From assembly GCF_023015985.1 (NCBI RefSeq), contig NZ_JALKAO010000001.1, positions 496,001 through 560,000 of the forward strand: a stretch of 64,000 bases of DNA. The letters run 5' to 3'. This document shows, piece by piece, positions 32,644-40,263 of this stretch (position 1 is its first letter; every line of letters starts with the position of its first letter). The DNA comes from Marivita sp. S6314. Lineage in GTDB: Bacteria; Pseudomonadota; Alphaproteobacteria; Rhodobacterales; Rhodobacteraceae. Made by a program: the position numbers and the translations under genes. The notes below the pieces were generated by a model. It made no database searches and was not told the origin of the DNA. It saw only the letters and a program-made list of their open reading frames with translations.

Positions 32644-32813
32644 GTCGTGGATTTGCCGTCCAGATCACGCTGGGCCTTCGCAGCCCGCGCAGTCTCAAGG
32701 TCTTTCTGAGCCTTCGTCCGCCCGAACTTCACCGCGTTCTCATCCGCCTTGGCGCGCTTGTCATCCCGCGCCTTGGCTTTGCGAAACTGGTTGAGATTGG
32801 TGACTTTGTTCAT
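32640..32813 (-). CDS. DUF4169 small basic protein
   Basis: The minus strand from ATG 32813 encodes 57 residues: MNKVTNLNQFRKAKARDDKR at the start, then a Lys/Ala/Glu-rich helix (AKADENAVKFGRTKAQKDLE) to KSTT. The composition and the NLNQFRKAKAR start match DUF4169, a small highly charged helical protein found next to RHH proteins in Rhodobacterales. It overlaps the RHH gene by 4 bp. No function is known. The charged single helix and the adjacent RHH protein suggest the two may bind each other (inference). Confidence 0.82.
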   Translation of the reverse strand: MNKVTNLNQFRKAKARDDKRAKADENAVKFGRTKAQKDLETARAAKAQRDLDGKSTT

Positions 32814-32871
32814 ACCCCGAACTTACAAGGCTCAGCCCGGAATTCCAGTGCCCCGCGCCCCACTCCAACCC

Positions 32872-33639
32872 TTAAGCCGGTTTTTCCAACCACCACACTT
32901 GCTCGTTGGGGTAGTCATGCGCCCATTCCGCCGGCACCCAGCATCGCATCTCAGTCATGTCCTTTGGCGCACAGACTTCCTTGTAGTCCCGCACGACGAA
33001 CCCAATCTCGCGAAACAGCGCCAGCCAGTCCGCAAAGGTGAGGTTAAAGCACACGCCGCTGGGGTCGATTTCAACCTCGGTCCAATCTGCCCCCCACATC
33101 CCGCGATAGGGTCTGTGCAGCGTCCTGTCACACGGCGCGCCATTCAGCGGCGTACAGATGATCGACAGCGGATGGTTGCCCAGAAAAACAAGCTGGCCAC
33201 CGGGCCGCAACAACCGCCACGCTTCACGCAGCCAAACCTCGGGGCGGCACCAGATCGCGGCCCCGTATTCCGAGATGGCAAAATCAAAAGACGCATCGGG
33301 CAACCCGGTTGCTTCCGCATCGCCTTCGATGAACGTGATGTCGGCGCTGTGCTGGCCAGCCAGGGTGCGCGCTGTCTCTAACTGACCGCGCGATATGTCG
33401 ATCCCGGTCGCGCGCGCCCCGCGCCGCGCCATCCACGCAGAGACGTAGCCCGTCCCGCACCCCAGCTCGATGGCGTCTTTCCCGTCCAGTGTTTCGGGCA
33501 ACAGGGCGAGCGACGTGTTCGGCAGCCCCCAAATCCCCCATTGTGGATCGGACACCCAAAGACGCTCTCCCATCGCGACCCAGTTGCTTGCGTCGTCGTT
33601 CCAGACATCGCGATTTATGGAAACGTGGTCTTTGGTCAT
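32872..33639 (-). CDS. Class I SAM-dependent methyltransferase
   Basis: ATG 33639 (MTKDHVSINRDVWNDDASNW) gives 255 residues; the open frame to 33714 overlaps a terminator stem. Motif I is AIELGCGTGYVSAWMA (about residues 60-75), followed by GIDISRGQLETA, GDAEATGLPDASFDFAISE and LLRPGGQLVFLG, the standard UbiE-like Rossmann methyltransferase order. The substrate cannot be read from the sequence. It is downstream of fumC but separated by a terminator. Confidence 0.9.
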   Translation of the reverse strand: MTKDHVSINRDVWNDDASNWVAMGERLWVSDPQWGIWGLPNTSLALLPETLDGKDAIELGCGTGYVSAWMARRGARATGIDISRGQLETARTLAGQHSADITFIEGDAEATGLPDASFDFAISEYGAAIWCRPEVWLREAWRLLRPGGQLVFLGNHPLSIICTPLNGAPCDRTLHRPYRGMWGADWTEVEIDPSGVCFNLTFADWLALFREIGFVVRDYKEVCAPKDMTEMRCWVPAEWAHDYPNEQVWWLEKPA

Positions 33640-33668
33640 GGCGGTCACACAGGTCTTGGAAACAACAA

Positions 33669-33698
33669 AGGGCTCCCGCGATATTCCGCGAAAGCCCT
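33669..33698 (-). terminator. Terminator after fumC
   Basis: On the minus strand AGGGCTTTCGCG pairs with CGCGGGAGCCCT (12 bp, two G-U) around GAATAT, then TTGTTGTTT. Confidence 0.8.
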
Positions 33699-33747
33699 CC
33701 GAAAACCAAACCAAATTATGCGGGCGCTCTAAAACGCCCCGGTTGTC

Positions 33748-35142
33748 TTAGCTCTTCGGCCCGATCATCTGCTCTGGCCGCACCACCTTGTCGAACGTCT
33801 CGGCGTCCACAAAGCCCAAGGCAATGGCCTCTTCCTTCAGCGTCGTGCCATTCTTGTGCGCCGTTTTCGCCACGGTGGTCGCGTTGTCATAGCCAATGGT
33901 CGGCGCGAGCGCCGTCACGAGCATCAGCGATTCCTTCATCAGCTTGTCGATGCGCGGCTCGTTGGCCTGAATGCCCAGCAGCATCCGCTCGGTAAAGCTG
34001 TCCGCCGCGTCGCCCAAAAGCTGGATGGATTGCAACAGGTTATAGCTCATCATCGGGTTGTAGACGTTCAGTTCAAAATGACCCTGAGAGCCTGCAAACT
34101 TGATCGCCGCATCATTGCCCATCACATGGGCCGCGACCTGCGTCAAAGCCTCGGCCTGCGTCGGGTTCACCTTGCCGGGCATGATCGACGATCCCGGCTC
34201 GTTTTCGGGCAGGATCAACTCGCCAAGGCCCGAGCGAGGCCCCGACCCCAGCAAGCGGATATCGTTGGCGATCTTGTAGCAAGACCCCGCCACCGTCGCC
34301 AACGCGCCCGACATGAACACCATCGCATCATGCGCCGCCAGTGCCTCGAACTTGTTGGGCGCGGTGACAAAGGGCAGACCCGTGATCTCGGCCATGTTCG
34401 CGGCAACAGTCTCACCCCAGCCCTGCTTGGTGTTCAGCCCCGTACCAACAGCGGTACCGCCCTGCGCCAGCTCGTAAATCCCCGGCAGACACGTCTCGAC
34501 CCGCGCAATCCCTTGCCGGATCTGATGCGCGTAGCCGGAAAATTCCTGCCCCAAGGTCAGCGGCGTCGCGTCCTGCGTATGCGTGCGACCGATTTTGATG
34601 ATGTCCTTGAATTCCTCGGATTTCTGCTCAAGCCCCGATGCCAGCTTCTCCAGCCCCGGCATCAGCACATCGCGCACCATCATCGCCGTCGCAATATGCA
34701 TCGCGGTCGGGAACGTATCGTTCGACGACTGGCCCATGTTGCAGTGATCGTTCGGGTGCACAGGGTCCTTGGACCCGATCACACCACCCAGGATTTCAAT
34801 CGCACGGTTCGCGATGACCTCGTTCGAGTTCATGTTCGACTGCGTGCCCGACCCGGTCTGCCACACGACCAGCGGGAAGTTGTCGTCGAACTTGCCGTCC
34901 ACAACCTCGCCCGCCGCCTGAATGATCGCATCCGCCAAACGCGGGTCCAGATCACCAGACGCCTTGTTCGCCATCGCGCAGGCCTTCTTGATCACGCCCA
35001 GCGCGCGGACAATCGCCACCGGCTGCTTTTCCCAGCCGATCGGGAAGTTCATGATCGAGCGTTGCGTCTGCGCGCCCCAGTACTTGTCTGCGGGGACCTC
35101 CAAAGGGCCAAAGCTGTCGGATTCGGTGCGGGTCTGAGCCAT
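33748..35142 (-). CDS. fumC: Class II fumarate hydratase
   Basis: A 464-residue class II fumarase, the iron-free type. N-terminal [42 protein letters not shown], the catalytic-histidine region [20 protein letters not shown], and the superfamily signature [13 protein letters not shown] (about 318-330) are all present. It interconverts fumarate and malate in the TCA cycle. It is followed by a strong terminator and preceded by sspB on the same strand (77 bp gap). Confidence 0.97.
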   Translation of the reverse strand: MAQTRTESDSFGPLEVPADKYWGAQTQRSIMNFPIGWEKQPVAIVRALGVIKKACAMANKASGDLDPRLADAIIQAAGEVVDGKFDDNFPLVVWQTGSGTQSNMNSNEVIANRAIEILGGVIGSKDPVHPNDHCNMGQSSNDTFPTAMHIATAMMVRDVLMPGLEKLASGLEQKSEEFKDIIKIGRTHTQDATPLTLGQEFSGYAHQIRQGIARVETCLPGIYELAQGGTAVGTGLNTKQGWGETVAANMAEITGLPFVTAPNKFEALAAHDAMVFMSGALATVAGSCYKIANDIRLLGSGPRSGLGELILPENEPGSSIMPGKVNPTQAEALTQVAAHVMGNDAAIKFAGSQGHFELNVYNPMMSYNLLQSIQLLGDAADSFTERMLLGIQANEPRIDKLMKESLMLVTALAPTIGYDNATTVAKTAHKNGTTLKEEAIALGFVDAETFDKVVRPEQMIGPKS

Positions 35143-35219
35143 GAGAGCCTCCTACGGTATACGGTTGCATGCCGTTTAGCGGCATCGGTCGCGCGGAGCA
35201 ATCGCCAAACTGGCGCAGG

Positions 35220-35714
35220 TTACTTGCGGAACGTGTCCAGACTGACCACATCCGCCTCTTTCTTTGCCGGGGCGGGCTCTTCCGCAGCGGCCGGTGTTTC
35301 CACCACATCCGTCACCGCCCGCGGTGCGGGCACAAGCGCGGTGTCCTCAGCCGAGTCCTCGTCCGAACTTTCAAAACGAAGCCCAAATTCGACCGATGGA
35401 TCAACAAAGGTGAGAATCGCATCATAGGGGATGTACAACCGCTCAGGCGCATCGCCGAAATTCAGCGTGACCGCGAAACCGTCGCCGGTCACCTCCAGAT
35501 TGTCAAACCAGTGCTGCATCACAACGGTCATTTCACCGGGATACCGGTCCGACAACCAATCCGCGATCTCCACATCCGGATGACCGGTGTCGAACGTGAT
35601 GAAAAAGTGATGCTCTCCGGGCAGCCCGTCCTTGTGCACATCCTCCAGCACATTGCGGATCAGCCCCCGCATCGCCTGATGCATTAGACGTCCATAGTTG
35701 ATGCCAGTCGTCAT
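35220..35714 (-). CDS. sspB: SspB-family ClpXP adaptor protein (alphaproteobacterial type)
   Basis: ATG 35714 (MTTGINYGRLMHQAMRGLI) gives 164 residues; the longer open frame to 35915 overlaps the DUF1194 gene. The substrate-binding domain (about 1-120) has the conserved FFITFDTGHPDVEI and MTVVMQHWFDNL strands. An acidic/Ala-Pro linker follows, and the tail ADVVSLDTFRK fits the ClpX-docking peptide role. SspB delivers ssrA-tagged proteins to ClpXP. The ssrA gene itself lies about 2.5 kb away. The alpha-type adaptor differs from the enteric one in sequence but serves the same role in Caulobacter. Confidence 0.92.
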   Translation of the reverse strand: MTTGINYGRLMHQAMRGLIRNVLEDVHKDGLPGEHHFFITFDTGHPDVEIADWLSDRYPGEMTVVMQHWFDNLEVTGDGFAVTLNFGDAPERLYIPYDAILTFVDPSVEFGLRFESSDEDSAEDTALVPAPRAVTDVVETPAAAEEPAPAKKEADVVSLDTFRK

Positions 35715-35808
35715 GCCAAAAACCCCCGTGTCGCTTTCAATCATATTGCATAAAACGGAAAACAAAAGAGCAGGACACCCGCTAAATTCGGCAAGTGGCG
35801 AAAAACCG

Positions 35809-36462
35809 TTATCCGAAAACCGTGCTGATTTCGCGCAGGATTTTTCGACGGATCGCACGCGCGTAATCGCGGTGCCCGCGCGCGGTTTCGACGAACCCGT
35901 CCGCCGTGATGACATTGCGCGTGTAGTAGTTGGTGATGGCGCGGCCCAGCCCTTCGATGGCTAGCCCGTTGATCGTCACCCCTGCCCGTTCGGCGGCACG
36001 CCGGATCGGGCCCACTTTGCCGCCGGCATTGGGCGTGCCGTCACCGGACATGTCGATCACACGCCGCGTGCAGTCCGGACCCCGATCAAAATGGCGCAGG
36101 GCTTTGTTCATCGCCTCGGCGGGCGCGGTGTTCGACATCACGAACGCCCGTGGCAGACGCTGCACCGCATTTGCAAACAACTGCACATGGCTCGGGCTCA
36201 GCATCTGCGTCCAGTCTAGACTGACCTCCTGCGCGTCTACCCCGGACCATTGAATGACACTGAGCGCCACCTGATCCCGCACAAGGATTTCGGCAATTTC
36301 GGGATCGCGCAGGGCCGTCGCCAACCCGTCGATCTGGAGCCGGAACTCTCCGGGATCGACCGAATTGGACACATCCATGGCGAGGATCAGCGCCGTGCGA
36401 CACGCCTGCGCCGGTTGGGCCAGACAAAGACATATGAGAAGCGCGCGCCACAGCATCGGCAT
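35809..36462 (-). CDS. DUF1194 secreted von Willebrand A-like protein
   Basis: A 217-residue protein with a signal peptide (MPMLWRALLICLCLAQPAQA). It has a VWA-like domain whose metal-site motif is DVSNS (DxSxS, about 30-34), a threonine in the middle region, and MSGDGTPNAGGK (about 143-154) as the last MIDAS-type aspartate motif. The C-terminus ends GHRDYARAIRRKILREI. Function is unknown; VWA domains mediate metal-dependent protein contacts, here in the periplasm. It is divergent from the winged-helix regulator gene, which could control it (inference). Confidence 0.88.
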   Translation of the reverse strand: MPMLWRALLICLCLAQPAQACRTALILAMDVSNSVDPGEFRLQIDGLATALRDPEIAEILVRDQVALSVIQWSGVDAQEVSLDWTQMLSPSHVQLFANAVQRLPRAFVMSNTAPAEAMNKALRHFDRGPDCTRRVIDMSGDGTPNAGGKVGPIRRAAERAGVTINGLAIEGLGRAITNYYTRNVITADGFVETARGHRDYARAIRRKILREISTVFG

Positions 36463-36603
36463 TATAGATGACTGCCTCCCGGCTTAGGTCAAGCGAAACC
36501 GTCGTATCGTTGCCAGCGTCAACGCAAACGCCCAGGTCGATGGCCTGCCTTGGCAAAGCCACGTGATCCAGTAAGGTGACGCCATACTTTGCATCGAGTT
36601 TTC

Positions 36604-38118
36604 ATGCCCCCATCTGCCCCGACGTTTTCAATAGACCCGTCCAGCCGTGTCGCACGCCTCAACGGCGCGGCACTGTCGCTTGGCGCGCGGGCGTTCGATG
36701 TATTGGCCTATCTGAACACCCACAGCGCGCGCGTCGTCACAAAGGGCGAACTTCTTGAAAGTGTTTGGGGCGGTCTGGCGGTTGAGGAAAGCAATCTGAC
36801 GGTCCAGATCTCTGCGCTGCGCAAGGCCTTGGGGCCAAAGTCCATCGCAACAGTGCCGGGCGTCGGATACAAACTGGCCCTGAACGAAACGCCTGATCCG
36901 GTCGCTGAAGGTCCAGACCTCCCGGACACGCCATCCCTGGCGGTTTTGCCGTTTGCCAACCTGACCGGGCAAGCCTCGCAAGAGTATCTGGTCGATGGGA
37001 TCGCAACCGAACTGATCGGGGCCCTGACCCGCATCGGCGGATTGTTTGTGATCGCCGCGTCGTCAAGCTTTGCCTACAAGGGCGAAGCGGTTCAATTGGC
37101 AGATGTCGGGCGCGCGCTGGGTGTGCGCTACGTGCTTGAGGGCTCGGTACAGCAGGCAGGCTCGGCACTGCGGATTTCGGTCCAACTGGTCGAGGCCGCA
37201 ACGGGCCGCGCCATCTGGACGGATCGGTTCTCGGGCACGCTCGACGATATCTTTGACCTTCAGGACCGGCTTACCGAAAGTGTGGCCGCCGCAATCGAAC
37301 CAACCTTGCGGTCCGCCGAAGCGCTGCGCAGCCGCGAAAAACCCCAAAACGACCTGCGCGCCTACGATATCTGTTTGCAGGTCGAACCCCTGATGCGATT
37401 CACAGCCAAGCCAGACGACTTTCAGCGCGCCTTTGCCATGCTGGACGAAGCCGTCGCCCTTGATCCCGACTACCTCTACGCCCGCGCACTGCGCTGCTGG
37501 GCCTACACCATTGCCTGCGGCGGGCGCTTTTTTTCCGTGGATGATGCCAAGCACATCCTGCCCGACGCCTACGCCATCCTTGATCGCGGCACAGACGATG
37601 CCACGTCCCTGACCTATGCCGCGCACAGCCTCGCTTACCTTGATAAAGGGGCCGAGATTGGGCTGGTTGGCATGCGCAAGGCCAAAGCGCTGAACCCGAA
37701 CTCGGTCACCGTGCTGTGTTCATCCGGCTGGCTGCATGCCTATGTCGGCGATTTCGACATCGCCCTGAGGGATATCGAACGCGCCTTGCGTCTTAATCCG
37801 CTGGACCCGAACACCGGATTTGTCCGCAGCGCGCTTGGGCCGATCCTTCTGGGTCTCGGACGGGTAAGCGAAGCGGTCGAAATGCTTGAGCAATCCTACC
37901 ACGAGGCGCCCACCTACGGGTCAACCGTGTTCACGCTGATGCACTCTTACTGGCGTGCGGATCGACTGGACGATGCAAAACGCATGGCGCATGAGTTGCT
38001 GAAGATAATTCCTGGGCTGACATTGAAACACCCATTGGCATCGACGCCCTTCAAATACCCCCCGCATCTGCAGCTCTTCAAAGACTGCCACAGGGCGGTC
38101 GGTATTCCCGAGGAATAA
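36604..38118 (+). CDS. Winged-helix (OmpR-type) regulator with TolB/FlgO-like and TPR domains
   Basis: ATG 36604 (MPPSAPTFSIDPSSRVAR) gives 504 residues. Residues about 5-95 are an OmpR/CadC-type DNA-binding domain (GARAFDVLAYLNTHS, NLTVQISALRKALG, TVPGVGYKL). Residues about 115-225 resemble the FlgO/TolB-like domain common to this architecture (LAVLPFANLT, EYLVDGIATELIGAL, GVRYVLEGSV). The rest is TPR-rich (LDEAVALDPDYLYARALRCW, AKALNPNSVTVLCSSGWLHA, ALRLNPLDP). There is no membrane helix, so unlike CadC it is cytosolic. Similar proteins occur as adenylate-cyclase-like fusions, but no cyclase domain is present. Targets unknown; it is divergent from DUF1194. Confidence 0.88.
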   Translation: MPPSAPTFSIDPSSRVARLNGAALSLGARAFDVLAYLNTHSARVVTKGELLESVWGGLAVEESNLTVQISALRKALGPKSIATVPGVGYKLALNETPDPVAEGPDLPDTPSLAVLPFANLTGQASQEYLVDGIATELIGALTRIGGLFVIAASSSFAYKGEAVQLADVGRALGVRYVLEGSVQQAGSALRISVQLVEAATGRAIWTDRFSGTLDDIFDLQDRLTESVAAAIEPTLRSAEALRSREKPQNDLRAYDICLQVEPLMRFTAKPDDFQRAFAMLDEAVALDPDYLYARALRCWAYTIACGGRFFSVDDAKHILPDAYAILDRGTDDATSLTYAAHSLAYLDKGAEIGLVGMRKAKALNPNSVTVLCSSGWLHAYVGDFDIALRDIERALRLNPLDPNTGFVRSALGPILLGLGRVSEAVEMLEQSYHEAPTYGSTVFTLMHSYWRADRLDDAKRMAHELLKIIPGLTLKHPLASTPFKYPPHLQLFKDCHRAVGIPEE

Positions 38119-38166
38119 ACGACGCCATTTCGGGCGATGCGAAACTGCTCTGCATTAGAGGAAAGT

Positions 38167-38478
38167 GCAGGCTTCTGTTGCCAGGTGCCTGCGAACCCCG
38201 CCTGACGCTGCTAGGCATCAGGGCTTAATTTTCGGTAACTCCGACTGCTTACGCAGCCATTGCGACCGGAGCATTGTTGTCATTTGCAACTATACTATGT
38301 GAACCGATAACGGTGGTATCTCACCGAGACAAAGCTAACGTGTTTAGACGTTCGTCGATCCTATTTCGACCCCATGTTCCTGCAAATGACAGGGATTTGG
38401 TGGAGTCGCCGGGTACCGCCCCCGGGTCCGAGCCGCTTATTGAACGCGCGTTTATGTCCATAGTCCTCTTGCGAAGAC
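38167..38478 (-). ncRNA. ssrA: Circularly permuted two-piece tmRNA (ssrA)
   Basis: On the minus strand the acceptor piece comes first and ends CGACTCCACCA at 38398, with a T arm of CCGGG-GGCGGTA-CCCGG. A 24-nt intervening sequence (38374-38397) follows, then the coding piece beginning GGGGTCG at 38373. GGGGTCG pairs with CGACTCC over seven base pairs including the G3-U70 pair that specifies alanine. The coding piece carries TAGTTGCAAATGAC and the tag frame 38249-38287, giving ANDNNAPVAMAA and TAA, close to Rhodobacter tags. A stem GCAGGC/GCCTGC (38167-38192) ends the transcript. The 5' end is estimated from the promoter; mature ends of the pieces are approximate. tmRNA rescues stalled ribosomes and tags proteins for ClpXP. 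Confidence 0.95.
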
Positions 38479-38484
38479 AGGTTA

Positions 38485-38513
38485 GATATCGGGTGTTTGC
38501 CCGGCGATTTCAA
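38485..38513 (-). promoter_or_regulatory. Predicted ssrA promoter
   Basis: On the minus strand TTGAAA (38508-38513) and GATATC (38485-38490) are separated by 17 bp. This would start transcription near 38478, just ahead of the acceptor-piece stem GTCTTC-GCAA-GAGGAC. Confidence 0.6.
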
Positions 38514-38595
38514 GGTCCAATCGCAGAATGCCGAACCTTGTTTTTGCGATCATTCGCGGCAATGCTGGCCCCCACCAGCCAGGGGACAGCCAGAT

Positions 38596-39198
38596 ATGAC
38601 ATCCGACCGCACGGTTTCCTTCACCCAGATGAAAGACGGCACCAAAGACGACTACCTGTTGCTTGAGGAACTTGAGAAACCCTATCTGGGCCTGACCGCG
38701 GACCGCGTGCTGGATGAACTACGCAGGCAAGGCGAAGCCACGCTGGAAGGCTACCGCATCACCCGCCTACAGCACGGCCTACAATCGGCCACCCGCGCTG
38801 AAACCGATGGCGCGGACATTGACTGGATCGTCGGCGCGCTGTTGCACGATGTGGGCGACGGTCTTGCCCCGCAGAACCACGACCGCTTCTCAGCCGAGGT
38901 GATCCGCCCGTTCGTACGCTGGGAAGTCGCATGGGTGGTCGAACACCACGGCATTTTCCAGATGCTCTATTACGGCCACCATTATGGCTGGGACCGCAAC
39001 GCGCGGGACCGGTTCAAGGATCACCCCTGTTTCCAGTCCTGCGCCGATTTCTGCGAACGCTGGGATCAATCCTCGTTTGATCCCGACTACCCAATGAAAC
39101 CGCTGGCGCATTTTGAACCGATGGTGCGCGATGTCTTCGCCCGCCAGGCTTACGATCCGGCGGTGATCCGCGAGGGTGAGGTTATCGGACTGCCCTGA
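38596..39198 (+). CDS. HD-domain protein of the PhnZ-like oxygenase type
   Basis: ATG 38596 (MTSDRTVSFTQMKDGTKDDY) gives 200 residues; an upstream extension would run into the ssrA promoter. Metal-ligand motifs are present in the PhnZ/TmpB order: LQHGLQSATRAE (first histidine), LLHDVGDG (HD pair), and WVVEHHGIFQM (histidine). In that family two irons and O2 cleave phosphonates or related hydroxy compounds. Proteins with this fold also act as phosphohydrolases, so reaction and substrate stay open. There is no phosphonate transport gene nearby. Confidence 0.8.
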   Translation: MTSDRTVSFTQMKDGTKDDYLLLEELEKPYLGLTADRVLDELRRQGEATLEGYRITRLQHGLQSATRAETDGADIDWIVGALLHDVGDGLAPQNHDRFSAEVIRPFVRWEVAWVVEHHGIFQMLYYGHHYGWDRNARDRFKDHPCFQSCADFCERWDQSSFDPDYPMKPLAHFEPMVRDVFARQAYDPAVIREGEVIGLP

Positions 39199-39306
39199 CA
39201 GACCAAGCGACTTTAAAGACTCACAGGCCAACACGAAAAACCGGATTATCCCAAGGCGATGCGCCGCCAGACGCGCCAAGTCGAGACGCCATGGTTCGTC
39301 AGAACT

Positions 39307-39348
39307 TTGATCGATATCAACACAGGACCGAGACTGCGTAGTACACTG
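39307..39348 (+). promoter_or_regulatory. FNR-type box and promoter of the universal stress protein gene
   Basis: TTGAT-CGAT-ATCAA (39307-39320) is a perfect match to the FNR/FnrL consensus TTGAT-N4-ATCAA. TACACT at 39342-39347 is a plausible -10; a start near 39355 would put the box centre at -41.5, the class II activation position. This predicts induction at low oxygen. Confidence 0.8.
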
Positions 39349-39370
39349 TTCCCAGCCATGGGAGGGAAAG

Positions 39371-39787
39371 ATGTATTCACGCATTCTCGTACCGGTCGAT
39401 ATGGACAATACCGACAAGCTGACCAAAGCCATCACGCTTGCCATAGACACAGCCAAGACCAATTCCGCAGCTCTGATCTTTGTCGACGTGGTGGACGCCG
39501 TCCCCACCACATCACGCACAACCGAAGGTGAGAAAATGGCGGATCGCCTGACCGCGTTTGCAGACGATCTTGGCAAAACGCACGGTGTCGACATCTCGGC
39601 ACATGTTGCCCTGCGCAGCGATCTGCATCTGAATGTCGGAGCCGATATCATCACCGCGGCCAAGGACACGGGCTGCGATCTGATCGTCATGGCCAGCCAC
39701 ATGCCAGGCATGAAAGACTATTTCCTGTCTTCAAACGCAGGCCACGTTGCGTCCCATGCCCCGGTGTCAGTCTACGTGGTGCGCTAG
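39371..39787 (+). CDS. Universal stress protein (UspA family)
   Basis: A 138-residue single UspA domain: MYSRILVPVDMDNTDKL at the start, SAALIFVDVVD, and DLIVMASHMPGMKDYFLSSNAGHVASHAPVSVYVVR-type C-terminus with the G-x2-G-x9-G[S/N] ATP motif only partly kept (the last glycine is replaced by NAGH). It follows GGGAGGG and has an FNR box upstream, so it is probably an oxygen-limitation stress protein, as usp genes are in related bacteria under FnrL. Confidence 0.92.
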   Translation: MYSRILVPVDMDNTDKLTKAITLAIDTAKTNSAALIFVDVVDAVPTTSRTTEGEKMADRLTAFADDLGKTHGVDISAHVALRSDLHLNVGADIITAAKDTGCDLIVMASHMPGMKDYFLSSNAGHVASHAPVSVYVVR

Positions 39788-39791
39788 GCCG

Positions 39792-40142
39792 TTACAGATT
39801 GGCAAACACCAGCCACGCGGCCAGCGCAGCCTCAATCGCAAAGTACAAAAACGCCTTGGCAAAGGGCGGCTTGTCCATAAGCAGCGACACCGCCCGGCCC
39901 GTCGCCGCCCCGGCATAGGCAAAGCCAAGCATCGCGTAAGCCAAGGGCGCGCCGATGATCAGGCACGCAAGTCCAGCCCCCACGAACAACCCGCCGACCG
40001 AGGCGCGCATTTCGGAATAGCCCATATTCGACCCATCCGGCGCGAGATCAAGCGCGCTTGCGGTGAATTTCGGGGCCAGAAATCCGAACGCGCCGAACCC
40101 GATGGTCAAAAGGGCGGCAAGGATATTGAGGATGTCGGTCAT
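39792..40142 (-). CDS. DUF4345-like small membrane protein
   Basis: ATG 40142 (MTDILNILAALLTIGFGAFG) gives 116 residues with four helices (about 4-22, 46-68, 70-88, 95-114). The segment GFLAPKFTASALDLAPDGS and MGYSEMRASVGGLFVGAGL fit the DUF4345/AGROH133-type small membrane family. Function is unknown. It converges on the usp gene (4 bp between stops) and is divergent from the hydrolase gene. Confidence 0.82.
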   Translation of the reverse strand: MTDILNILAALLTIGFGAFGFLAPKFTASALDLAPDGSNMGYSEMRASVGGLFVGAGLACLIIGAPLAYAMLGFAYAGAATGRAVSLLMDKPPFAKAFLYFAIEAALAAWLVFANL

Positions 40143-40263
40143 GGGCGTCCCATTCGTGGTGTCATGCAGAACACATAGCCCGCCACACGACAAAACCACC
40201 AAACAATTGGCGCATTTGCGTGCCAGTGGTACACTGCGCAAAACACAATTGAGCAGTTCGCCC

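Noticed and set aside
38274-38666. 130-residue plus-strand frame
   Set aside because: It overlaps the tmRNA gene on the other strand, whose structure and tag are unambiguous.
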